Assembly: GCF_018294505.1 (NCBI RefSeq)
Contig: NC_057807.1
Span: 138,538,747-138,602,746, forward strand
Length of the DNA: 64,000 bases
Direction of reading: 5' to 3'
From: Triticum aestivum
Lineage: Eukaryota > Streptophyta > Magnoliopsida > Poales > Poaceae
The position numbers were made by a program, and so were the translations under genes. Below the pieces are notes generated by a model, which did not search any database, was not told the DNA's origin, and saw nothing but the letters and a program-made list of their open reading frames with translations. Positions within the stretch are counted from its first letter, which is position 1. Each line of letters starts with the position of its first letter. Positions 43,320 to 53,282 of this stretch are shown here, piece by piece.

Positions 43320-44813
43320 CGTTTCGAAAACGTCTTTGGTGCCTCTACTTAAACCATTTAACTGAACTATCACGTAGTCATCAAAACTTGTATGTCCGAT
43401 GTTCGCAACATCCACAAACGACGTTTGGGGTTCAGCACACTGAGCAGTGCATTAAGGACATAAGCTTTCTACTGTCCGCATAATCGCTACTTTCAACTTT
43501 CAGCTATATTTTCTCTAGGAACATATCTAAAAAGTGGAACTAAAGCGCGAGCTTACGACATAGTTTGCAAAGATCTTTTGACTATGTTCAGGATAATTAA
43601 GTTCATCTTATGAACTCCCACTCAGATAGACATCCCTCTGGTCATCTAAGTGATTACATGATCCGAGTCAACTAGGCCGTGTCCGATCATCACGTGAGAC
43701 GGACTAGTCATCATCTGTGAACATCTTCATGTTGATCGTATCTACTATACGACTCATGCTCGACCTTTCGGTCTCCGTGTTCCGAGGCCATGTCTGTACA
43801 TGCTAGGCTTGTCAAGTTAACCCTAAGTGTTTCCGCATGTGTAAATCTATCTTACACCTGTTGTATGTGAACGTAAGAATCCATCACACCCGATCATCAC
43901 GTGGTGCTTAGAAGCGACGAACTATAGCAACGATGCACAGTTAGGGGAGAACACTTCTTGAAATTGTTGTAAGGGATCATCTTATTTACTACCGTCGTTC
44001 TAAGTAAACAAGATGCATAAACATGATAAACATCACATGCAATCAAATAGTGACATGATATGGCCAATATCATTTTGCTCCTTTTGATCTCCATCTTCGG
44101 GGCTCCATGATCATCATCGTCACCGGCATGACACCATGATCTCCATCATCATGATCTTCATCATCGTGTCTTCATGAAGTTGTCTCGCCAACTATTACTT
44201 CTACTACTATGGCTACCGGTTAGCAATAAAGTAAAGTAATTACATGGCGTTGTTCAATGACACGCAGGTCATACAATAAATTTAAGACAACTCCTATGGC
44301 TCCTGCCGGTTGTCATACTCATCGACATGCAAGTCGTGAATCCTATTACAAGAACATGATCAATCTCATACATCACATATCATTCATCACATTCTTCTTG
44401 GCCATATCACATCACATAGCATACCCTGCAAAAACAAGTAAGACGTCCTCTAATTGTTGTTTGCATGTTTTACGTGGCTGCTATGGGTTTCTAGCAAGAA
44501 CGTTTCTTACCTACGCAAAAACCACAACGTGATATGTCAATTGCTATTTACCCTTCATAAGGACCCTTTTCATCGAATCCGTTCCGACTAAAGTGGGAGA
44601 GACTGGCACCCGCTAGCCACCTTATGCACAAAGTGCATGTCAGTCGGTGGAACCTGTCTCACGTAAGAGTACGTGTAAGGTCGGTCCGGGCCGCTTCATC
44701 CCACAATACCGTCGAAACAAGATTGGACTAGTAACGGTAAGCATATTGAACAACATCAATGCCCACAACTACTTTGTGTTCTACTCGTGCAAAGAATCTA
44801 CGCAATAGACCTA
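43320..44813 (-). other. Leader of the nested Angela element
   Basis: Non-coding, apart from short gag-proximal remnants. It is the inverted counterpart of positions 1-1100 in this window (shared CATCATGATCTCCAT runs, TGGCTCCTGCCGGTTG). No gene. Confidence 0.65.
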
Positions 44814-44826
44814 GCTCATGATGCCA
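44814..44826 (-). other. Primer binding site of the nested Angela element
   Basis: On the minus strand TGGCATCATGAGC follows the 5' LTR after one base. It resembles the initiator tRNA-Met site TGGTATCAGAGC used by BARE-1-type elements, with a few differences. Confidence 0.55.
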
Positions 44827-44827
44827 C

Positions 44828-46604
44828 TGTTGGGGAACGTAGCAGAAATTCAAAATTTTCCTACGTGTCACCAAGATCTATCTATGGAGAAACCAGCAAC
44901 GAGGGGAAGGAGAGTGCATCTACATACCCTTGTAGATCGCTAAGCGGAAGCGTTAAAGAGAACGGGGTTGAAGGAGTCGTACTCGTCGTGATCCAAATCA
45001 CCGGAGATCCTAGTGCCGAACGGACGGCACCTCCGCGTTCAACACACGTACAACCCGGTGACGTCTCCCACGCCTTGATCCAGCAAGGAGAGAGGGAGAG
45101 GTTGAGGAAGACTCCATCCAGCAGCAGCACAACGGCGTGGTGGTGGTGGAGGAGCGTGGCAATCCCGCAGGGCTTCGCCAAGCACCATGGGAGAGGAGGA
45201 GGAGGGAGAGGGGCAAGGCTGCACCAAGAGGAGAAGTTCTTGTGTCTATAGCAGCCCCAAACCTCAAGTATATATAGGGGAGGGAGAGGGCTGCGCCCCC
45301 ATCTAGGGTCCCCCCCCCAAGGGGTGCGGCCAGCCCTAGATGGGCTTGGGGAGGCGGCCAAGAGGGGAGAGAGGGGAGGCGCCCACTAGGTGGGCCTTAA
45401 GGCCCATCTGGACTAGGGTTTGCCCCCTCCCACTCTCCCTTGCGCCTTGGGCCCCTTGTGGGGGGCGCACCAGCCCACCTAGGGGCTGGTCACCTCCCAC
45501 ACTTGGCCCACACAGCCTTCTGGGGCAGGTGGCCCCACTTGGTGGACCCCCGGGACCCTCCCGGTGGTCCCGGTACATTACCGATATCGCCCGAAACTTT
45601 TCCGGTGACCAAAACAGGACTTCCCATATATAAATCTTTACCTCCGGACCATTCCGGAACTCCTCGTGACGTCCGGGATCTCATCCGGGACTCCGAACAA
45701 TATTCGGTAACCACATACAAACTTCCTTTATAACCCTAGCGTCATCGAACCTTAAGTGTGTAGACCCTACGGGTTCGGGAGACATGCAGACATGACCGAG
45801 ACGTTCTCCGGTCAATAACCAACAGCGGGATCTGGATACCCATGTTGGCTCCCACATGTTCCACGATGATCTCATCGGATGAACCACGATGTCAAGGACT
45901 CAATCGATCCCGTATACAATTCCCTTTGTCTAACGGTATTGTACTTGCCCGAGATTCGATCGTCGGTATACCGATACCTTGTTCAATCTCGTTACCGGCA
46001 AGTCTCTGTACTCGTTCCGTAACACATCATCCCGTGATCAACCCCTTGGTCACATTGTGCACATTATGATGATGTCCTACCGAGTGGGCCCAGAGATACC
46101 TCTCCGTTTACACGGAGTGACAAATACCAGTCTCGATCCGTGTCAACCCAACAAACACTTTCGGAGATACCTGTAGTGCACCTTTATAATCACCCAGTTA
46201 CGTTGTGACGTTTGGTACACCCAAAGCACTCTTACGGTATCCGGGAGTTACACGATCTCATGGTCTAAGGAAGAGATACTTGACATTGGCAAAGCTCTAG
46301 CAAACGAACTGCACGATCTTTGTGCTATGCTTAGGATTGGGTCTTGTCCATCACATCATTCTCCTAATGATGTGATCCCGTTATCAATGACATCCAATGT
46401 CCATGGTCAGGAAACCGTAACCATCTATTGATCAACGAGCTAGTCAACTAGAGGCTTACTAGGGACATGGTGTTGTCTATGTATCCACACATGTATCTGA
46501 GTTTCCTATCAATACAATTATAGCATGGATAATAAACGATTATCATGAACAAGGAAATATAATAATAACTTATTTATTATTTCCTCTAGGGCATATTTCC
46601 AACA
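44828..46604 (-). repeat. 5' LTR of the nested Angela element
   Basis: 1777 bp. It is the partner of 37961-39736 and ends CATATTTCCAACA, followed by the target duplication GAAGC (46605-46609). Confidence 0.92.
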
Positions 46605-47899
46605 GAAGCCAACACCGCCCTTCGTGGCAAGGAGGTGGAGTGCAGCAAGCTGGCGGAGGAGCGGGATCGGCTGGTCGCCCAACTTGCCGAGCAGGCGGAA
46701 ACCCTCAAGGCGGCCCAGCTGAAGGTGAAGACGACGGAGACCAACCTCCTCGCTGAGTTTGAGATCGAGCGCTCCGCCTGGGCCGACAAGGAGGCCCAGA
46801 TGACGGCCTGGTTCAGCAACATCGAAGACCTGGTCGATGGTAAGCCTCATTCTCTTGGTTTCTTGTTTTGAGCTGTCGGCCTTGCTTATAGCCTGGGACT
46901 TTTTCTTCTTCCGCTCGGACAGACTTCTTCCCGGGCCATTCTGTAGCCGCAATCCAAATGATCGAGGCCCAGCGCGAGGAGCGAAGGGCGGAGGGTGCGC
47001 AAATCACCGCTGATGCTCCCCAGACTCTTGGCGAACAGGTCCTTAGCATTCAGGCCCGGCTTTGGCCTGCTCACCGCATGCTACGCCGCTTCCAGCGCAT
47101 CGAAGCTCAGGCGGTCTCCGCCCTCTGGCCAGGCTTGCTGGCTCCGCGCACCCCAAGTCGGACTGCCGACTGGCTGGAGGTGGCGGCCGGCCGCCTGGAA
47201 GCCTGGAAAGGCTCAGCAGCCCGGGCAGGGGTGCGGCGAGCCTTGGAATTCGTCAAGGCGTGGTACCCTGGGCTAGATCTAGCCTAGTTGGCCACGTTTT
47301 AGCTGGAGGCGCAAGAGGAGCTGGCGGCGGTGGAAGCTGAGCTCGTCAACAGGGCGGCGACGATCGCCGACTTCACGGACACCAGTGTCTTTGTCCCGGA
47401 GGTGGTCGAGGAAGGCGGCGAAGCTCCGCAAGAGTGGCTCGGGTTAAACCTGGAGGACAGCGAAGATTCAGCTGAAGTCATCGACTCCAGCGATGAAGGA
47501 GAAGACGGGGAGGAGGAAGAGGAGGAGGAGGAGGAGGAAGACGAGGAGGGCGACGTCGACCTGCCGAAGGTCGGGGTGGACGGTCAGCCCCAGTCTGACC
47601 GGGCCTCAAGCAATGAGCCACGCACCGAGGTGCCGCCCGCTACTGGAGGCGTCCAGGTGGGGGCCGACCAGCCGCCCATTCCTCTGACGGACGCCATCGA
47701 CTCCGTCCTCCAACACTCCAACGCCCCGCCTGGTGCTGGTGATTCCTCCGTTCGGATGGAGCTGCCTGCCGCGCCAGTTGGTGCAGCTAACTCCAGCGTC
47801 CAGCCAGAGTCCTTGGCCACGCCATCCGGCACTGTCCAGCCGGATCCTTCTGCTGCACCAACTGGCACCGCCCAGCCGGAGTCTTCTGCCGCTCCTTAG

Positions 47900-48610
47900 G
47901 GTTTTATCTGCTTTCTGCTTGCTGCTATGAACATTTTGTTAAATTCGCGCAACTCCACCCGTGTGGTGTATATCAAAGCTCTGTTTGAATGCCGGCCAGA
48001 GGCCTTTATCCATGTAAATATTTATTATTGCTTATGCTTGCTATGCCGACCTCCAGCCTTTTTTCCTTTTTCTCCTTGGTTTTTTCCTTTGCCGCCAACC
48101 CTTGGCTATGCTCTTACCAGTCGGGCAGCCGCTCTGCGGACCGTGGCTGATTTGAGCACTTTAGCCGTTTGTGAGGGGGGCTAGGACTTAGCTATTCGAA
48201 GTTTTTGGTAACAAAAGCAGAGGCCGGCCGGCCGGCTGCCAAGCAGCCAGACGACTGGGTGCGATGCCGCCCTCTACTATATGCGTTTTATTCCTTAGTC
48301 ATTCTTTCATGTGGGGCACAACTTTGCAACATTTGCCTGCCATACAGTCGCTCTGCAAGCTGTGGCTTCTGACAAAGGAAGTTTTTGGTGCCGGCACACT
48401 ACTTGTCCGGCTACAGGAGGCGGCATATTATAGAAGACGGCGAGGCTCCGGGCCGACTGGTCGAACCCGGTGCCAGGCGGAAGAAATAGAACTATACATT
48501 CTCATAGGCATAACACTTATCATATAGATAAAAGAGGGCAGTCCCCGAGCTCTTCTCGGGGGACCCGGAGTCTTTATACATAGTACAAAAAGGTAGCGTG
48601 ATACATACTG
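47900..48610. other. Junction between the convergent antisense gene and pol of the Tat element
   Basis: The + strand gene ends at 47899 and the minus-strand pol frame ends near 48620-48650. The space between is non-coding and is probably the shared 3' untranslated region of the two convergent units. It contains gccggccggccgg (48223-48235) and the phrase cagtccccgagctct, related to the tagtccccgag repeat in the antisense-gene introns. Confidence 0.45.
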
Positions 48611-48619
48611 CTTTCAACT

Positions 48620-48976
48620 GTAAAACCTTCGGAGGAGGTTTGCGTTCCATGGCCTCTCCGTCTCTTTGCATGAATCATCTCTCTTGCATGCTCTGGGCTT
48701 CTGGGCATCGATCAGATAGTAGGCATCGTTGCCCAACACCTTACTGATAATGAAAGGGCCTTCCTAGGGTGCCGAGAGCTTGTGATGTCCAGCTGTTCGC
48801 TGGATCAGCCAGAGTACAAGGTCTCCCTCCAGGAAAGATCTTGGCTCACCTTGCGGTTGTAGTATCGGTGCAGACTCTGCTGGTAGATGGCCGACCGGCT
48901 GAGTGCCAACAGCCGTCCTTCCTCTAGCAAGTCGACGCCGTCTTCTCGCGCCTCCTTGGCGTCCGCCTCGGTGTAC
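48620..48976 (-). pseudogene. Integrase C-terminus of the Tat element (distal to the CACTA insertion)
   Basis: The minus-strand frame continues from 52097 across the CACTA insertion as TEADAKEAREDGVDLLEEGR, then SFLEGDLVLWLIQRTAGHHK, the Gypsy integrase C-terminal GD-x-VL motif, and ends near 48640 after a shift. In the intact order the residues before the insertion are SPRVTMY. Confidence 0.75.
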
Positions 48977-49014
48977 CACTACTAGGGAAAAGCCTATACA
49001 CAGAATCTTACCAG

Positions 49015-49225
49015 CAGCGCTCTTCAAAATACCATGCTACTGCTATTTAGCAGTAGCGCGTGTTATAAAAACGCGCTGCTGACAGGAAAATAGCAGTAGG
49101 CGTCCACCGCATACAGCGCTACTGCTATAGTTGCCATGACCTCGCCCCCCGCTAGTTATAGCAGTAGCGCATTATACTAAACAGCGCTACTGCTATTCAG
49201 ATTAGCTGTAGCGCTTTTTGGCAAA
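49015..49225. repeat. CACTA sub-terminal repeats, left
   Basis: Several direct and inverted copies of the core AGCAGTAGCGC / GCGCTACTGCTAT (near 49046, 49120, 49160 and 49180). Such arrays bind the element's own protein in En/Spm-type transposons (family knowledge). Confidence 0.75.
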
Positions 49226-49549
49226 CGCGCTACAACTATCCCTACCTTATCCCCACGCGCACGACCGGCCCTCTCACTCACACTCTCACTCTCGCCCGCG
49301 TAACCGTCGTCGTGCGTCGCCACCGCCGCCGCCTTCGTCCGTCCGCCGCCGAGGTACTCCCCTCCTTCCGTCCCTCCTTCCTCCTCCTCGCACATCCTCC
49401 CTCCGCCTGCGGTCGCCCCTTCCTCCTCCGACGCCGCCCTCCTCCCTCCGCCTGCGGCCGCCCCTCCTCCCTCCTCCGCCGGCAGCCCTCCTCCCACCGC
49501 CCTCGACCTCGCCGCCCCTAGCTACCTCTCCGTCGCCCCCACCCCTTCC

Positions 49550-49910
49550 ACTAGTTAGTACTAGATTTAGTAGTAGTAGATGTTAATTTAGGGTTCATAG
49601 CTAGTACTAGATGTTGCTTAGTTAGTACTTGATTTTTAGTAGTAGTAGTGGTAGTTGAACTACTTTAGTTGTAGTTGAACTAGTTTAGTAAGTAAATTAA
49701 TAAACTACTTGAACTAGTTGAATTAATAGAACTAATGTATTTTTAGTAAGATAATTAATATAACTAGTTCAACTACTTTATTTTTAGAAAGAACTAGTTT
49801 TTTTTCTATTTATAGTAAGTTTATATTTAGTAAGAACTAGTTGAATTAATAAAACTAGTTGACCATGTCATATTTGTTGTTATTTTTTAGTTTAAGCAAT
49901 TATTCGGGAT
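49550..49910. repeat. AGTAGTA/AACTAGTT low-complexity stretch inside CACTA
   Basis: Degenerate repetition of tagtagtag, gaactagttga and taagtaaattaa. No gene. It separates the GC-rich 5' part from the captured-gene exons. Confidence 0.6.
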
Positions 49911-50280
49911 GTATTAGTGATAACTTATATGGTTTTAGGTGACCACCGTCGTCCCCGTCACCGACCCCCTCCGACATCCCCGCCGTCGTCCCAGTCACCG
50001 ACCCCCTCCGACATTGAGGTGAGACCAGCCAAATATCCTTGTATATCTTGTGCTGTTGCTCAAATAGGATATGTGGTTGCCCAACTGGCCGTTCATGTTC
50101 AGTTTACATCTCCGAGTGGCCTATGTTTTGCCGGAGTGTTGATTAATTTCCGTTCCGGCAAATTTCAGGCGCTTGATATGTCCTTTTTTAGCAAAGGTCA
50201 TGCCGGATTTTTTCGTGAATTCTGGCATGACTTGTGCTAGAATATGTACAAGTTTACTCTTTGAATTATGATTGTAGGAA

Positions 50281-51477
50281 ATGTCGTACTCGAACGACGA
50301 CAGTCTCCCGGGGGAGTGTAGCTGGTGCCACGACGATCGAGGTATGTGCGACAGGTTTGTTCGGCTAGACGAAGATCGGTGCTTCAACATTAAGCTCGAG
50401 GAGACCTTCGATTGTGAAACGGTACGCAACAACGACAAGTGTTTTTTTCGTAATTAAGCATGACTTCAACTATTTCAACGTCTAATTTTTATATTTTACA
50501 ATTCGACTAGCTTATCCCATGCCATGCAAGACGCTATGTCTTGGAGAGGATGGGTTTTGAAAACCATGAAAATTTTGAAACAAAGAAAATACACCTAAGG
50601 ACCCATCGTGATATGGATTTTGAAGTAAATCTGTGCAATGCTCAGAGCGTAACCCATTTTGGTTGCCCAAATTGGAAAGCACTTTGCAAAATGTATGGTT
50701 TTTATGAGGGTATGATTGTCACCATGGATCTTGTTGATCTTGACATCGAGGAAGACAATATGGACATTTGGGTCCTTGTTGATACGCTTCCGATTGTACC
50801 GCTATGTGAGTTTCTCAAACATAGTTATTAACTAATTTATGTTGTTTATTTCAAAATAGTTGATAGCTTATTTCCATTGACAACTTATTTTGATTCTTCA
50901 AAGACTGTGCAGAAGATGGTAGATAAAACCCACTACACCGATGGCACCGAATTAATGTATAAGTAGAAAAATCATCTGATCGCATTTTGTACTCTTCTTG
51001 AGAATTACAATGACTATTATCAAACTCCTCCAAATTATGGTGAATACGTGCCACTAGTGCATGTGTTGAACTATGATAACTTCTCTGGAGATACCCTGGT
51101 AAGATTTTTTACTATTACGACATCTGTGCATCTTTTGCATACTTCTAAAACTAGTACATCATTGCTAACTACGAAGTTATTATTATGTATTTCAACAGAA
51201 ACTCCCGATGGATTGTGTGCCTCATCTGATGTCTCTGCATGGTCGCCTCTCAGTTCTGAACATACTGCCAGGTAAATCTACAGAGCTCACCTGTGCATAT
51301 CGGATTTCTAAAACCCGTGAACACATGTTCATCAAAGAATGGAAGAAATGTATGGACATTCGCAAGGAGGTTCTTGGAAGTAACATTCAGCGAAAGGCAA
51401 GAATTGGAGACAGGCTAATCTCCATTCTCCATAATGGAGAGTCAGGGGCTATCTTGCTTTTTGCTATTTTACCTTAG
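50281..51477 (+). pseudogene. Spliced gene of unknown function carried by the CACTA element
   Basis: Exon 1 (50281-50421) starts MSYSNDDSLPGECSWCHDDR with two CxxC-like pairs. Exon 2 (from 50511) continues LIPCHARRYVLERMGFENHE and KMYGFYEGMIVTMDLVDLDI. Exon 3 (about 50905-51098) includes TVQKMVDKTHYTDG and PLVHVLNYDNFSGDT and has an in-frame TAG at 50964-50966. Exon 4 (51199-51477) holds KLPMDCVPHLMSLHGRLSVL, a Lys/Arg-rich part and the C-terminus ISILHNGESGAILLFAILP. The exon 2 to 3 junction is not resolved. Total is about 250-260 residues. I recall similar proteins carried by Triticeae repeats but cannot name a domain; the alternating beta-like pattern could fit a DNA-binding pseudobarrel, which is a guess. 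The stop suggests decay. Confidence 0.6.
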
Positions 51478-51683
51478 AAAATGTAGTAGGTCTTAATCGA
51501 ATGTAATAGGTGCTATGAGGTACAATATGTTTATTATGTGGTAATGTGTTAGAGTTGATAATGATGATCTTGAGGAGGTGTTATGTGATGTCAATGATGA
51601 AAACGATGATCTTGAGGAGGTGTTATATGACAATGATGTATTATGATGATAAGTTGTTAATGATAGGATGATGATGATGATGA

Positions 51684-51785
51684 TATTATTATATCATTGG
51701 GTGAAAGAACCGTGGACTAGTTTCAAGTGGATGGACATCCACTTGAAACTAGTCCGCGGTTCTTTCACCCCATGATGTAATAACT
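51684..51785. repeat. Near-perfect long hairpin inside CACTA
   Basis: Arms of 35 nt, 51699-51733 and 51736-51770, are inverted copies with one mismatch (CCGTGG against CCGCGG) and a loop of only 2 nt. Weaker complementarity (TATTATATCATTG with CATGATGTAATA) extends both arms by about 12 nt. RNA from either strand would form a long duplex. Confidence 0.85.
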
Positions 51786-51892
51786 CATTATGATGTAAAA
51801 ACAATCTCTAAATTCCTGTTGTATGAAAACTTGTGTAAATGTGTATGAATACAACATGAAATAGAAAAGAAATAAAATACTAAATAATAGTA

Positions 51893-52076
51893 GTATCGCG
51901 GGAGAGGAGAAGCGCTACTACTAATTACCAGTAGCGATGTTCTGAAGAAGCGCTACTACTAAGTCTATTTAGCAGTACCATGGGTCCAGACGCGTTATTG
52001 CTAAGCATTAGCTGTAGCGCCTTATCAGTAGCGCTCCTGCCCGCGCTACTGATAGGCCCAAAACCCGCGCTGCTGC
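51893..52076. repeat. CACTA sub-terminal repeats, right
   Basis: AAGCGCTACTACTA, CAGTAGCGA, GCTGTAGCGC and CCGCGCTACTGATAG are arranged as degenerate direct and inverted copies, mirroring the left side. Confidence 0.75.
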
Positions 52077-52096
52077 TAGGCTTTTCCCTAGTAGTG

Positions 52097-53282
52097 TACA
52101 TGGTGACTCTTGGGGAGTCGAACTCAATATCTGTCGGGATGACGGCTTCAGCACCGTAGACGAGGAAGAAGGGCGTGAAGCCCGTTGACTTGTTCGGAGT
52201 TGTGCGCAGGCTCCAGAGGATGACCGACAGCTCGTCGAGCCAGCAGCCGGCCGAACGCTCCAGAGGCTCGACCAGTCGGGGCTTGAGGCCGGACAAAATG
52301 AGGCCATTTGCATGCTCCACTTGGCCATTTGACTATGGGTGGGCAACGGACGCTAAGTCCAGGCGGATGCCCTGTGTTGCACAGAAACGAGCCAAGGCTC
52401 ATTTGGCGAAGTTGGTGCCGTTGTCGGTGATGATGTTGTGTGGGATGCCGTATCGCATGGTGATGTCGGCGATGAAGGTCACGGCAGTCGGCCCATTCAG
52501 TTTCTTGATTGGTTTTGCCTCTATCCACTTGGTGAACTTGTCCACAGCAACAAGCAAGTGAGTCATGCCACCGCGGGCTGTCTTGAATGGTCCTACCATA
52601 TCCAGCCCCAAACAGCAAAGGGCCAGGCTATGGGAATGGTCTTGAGTGCAGAAGCCGGCAGGTGTGGCTTGGAGCGGAACATCTGACACCCTTGACACTT
52701 CTGAACTATCTCTTTGGCCTCTTTCAGGGCAGTCGGCCAGAAAAACCCATGGCGGAAAGCCTTGGCCACAAGTGATCTTGAAGTCGCGTGGTGACCGCAC
52801 TCGCCCTGGTGGATATACCTGAGTATTGCTTGCCCTTGGTCCGACTCCACGCAACGCTGATAAACCCCTGCGACGCTTCGTCGCACCAGCTCTCTGTTGA
52901 CTATGGTGTAGGCTTCTGCTTGTCTCTGGACTTGTCGGGCTGAGATCTCATCAGTCAGCAGCTCTTTATTCACCAAGAACTTGAGGATTGGCTGGGCCCA
53001 TGAGGGCGCCGCAATTTCTTCGACTGCGACTACTGCGATCTGTATGAGGGTGGTTGGGCCGGGAGGCGGCAGGTTGGCAGCTGCTTCCGCTTGCTGTGTT
53101 GAAGAAGTCCCCGGGCCGACTGCTGAAGTCCCCGGGCCGTCTGCTGAAGTCCCCGGGCCGGGCTCTGAAGTCCCCAGGCCGGGTGTGGCTGTAGCAGTCC
53201 CCGGGCCGCCTGTCAAAATCCCCGTGCCGGCCTCTGGGATCATCAAGTCGGATCCGACTGCTTCGGGGGGGGGGGGGCACAA
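52097..53282 (-). pseudogene. Integrase of the Tat element
   Basis: On the minus strand the zinc-binding part (YIHQGECGHHATSRSLVAKA with two His, then QKCQGCQMF with two Cys) is followed by LDMVGPFKTARGGMTHLLVA (first catalytic Asp), ITDNGTNFAK (second Asp) and NGQVEHANGL (Glu), then LRTTPNKSTGFTPFFLVYGA and TDIEFDSPRVTMY up to the CACTA insertion. Frame changes occur near 52615 and near 52400-52320, and stops occur around 52390 and 52340. All three catalytic residues are still present, but not in one frame. Confidence 0.85.
53095..53232 (-). repeat. GAAGTCCCCGGGCCG minisatellite in the pol linker
   Basis: Six to seven units of about 21-22 bp (GAAGTCCCCGGGCCGACTGCT type). On the minus strand the frame encodes a PGT/GPGTS-type repeat between RNase H and integrase; in the neighbouring frame it would encode RPGDF units. 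The array is followed by a run of 13 G at 53265-53277. Confidence 0.85.

Larger units (their letters stand above)
37961..46604 (-). mobile_element. Full-length Angela-type Copia element, TSD GAAGC, nested in the antisense gene
   Basis: 8644 bp with two near-identical LTRs (37961-39736 and 44828-46604) and the 5-bp duplication GAAGC (37956-37960 and 46605-46609). Minus orientation: the 5' LTR is the right one. Leader, gag, integrase and RT remnants appear in order, all broken. It lies inside exon 5 of the Tat antisense gene, whose sequence resumes at 46610. LTR identity is about 99% by eye, so the insertion is recent, yet the coding region is badly decayed. Confidence 0.93.
35138..47899 (+). 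pseudogene. Antisense spliced gene of the Tat element: 'putative gypsy type transposon' (Transposase_28-like) protein
   Basis: It starts MARERGGDWDGSTVIEDHIS. The N-terminal domain (about residues 40-190; GFGLPVSGFFHSFLDFYHLQ, HHLTPNAVTLLSAFVTACEG, AQSVKMWEQSYFYVENMDP) resembles the plant family annotated as putative gypsy-type transposon. Apparent exons are 35138-36033, 36114-36550, 36627-37386, 37560-37644, 37924-37960 plus 46610-46839, and 46923-47899, with GT/AG borders. Later parts carry a basic RGGKRKRK patch, a long Glu/Ala/Arg/Lys coiled coil (ERNAREAREEEADRLAKEQA), an acidic tail (EDGEEEEEEEEEEDEEGDVD) and Pro/Ser/Thr repeats. An Angela element interrupts exon 5. A frameshift near 35695 and stops near 35782, 36940, 47285 and 47299 inactivate this copy. 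Its role is unknown. Confidence 0.75.
48977..52096 (+). mobile_element. CACTA DNA transposon (non-autonomous), TSD TAC
   Basis: 3120 bp with 20-bp perfect terminal inverted repeats CACTACTAGGGAAAAGCCTA (48977-48996 and inverted at 52077-52096) and a 3-bp duplication TAC (48974-48976 and 52097-52099), as En/Spm transposases make. Sub-terminal repeats of the AGCAGTAGCGC/GCGCTACTGCT type crowd 49015-49220 and 51900-52075. No CACTA transposase (TNPD/TNP2) is visible; it carries a spliced gene of unknown function instead. It interrupts the integrase frame of the Tat element. Confidence 0.93.

Noticed and set aside
49218..49586. Pro/Ser/Arg-rich frame near the left end of CACTA
   Set aside because: CCG/CTC low-complexity sequence without domain. 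It could be a 5' untranslated part of the cargo gene but is not supported as coding.
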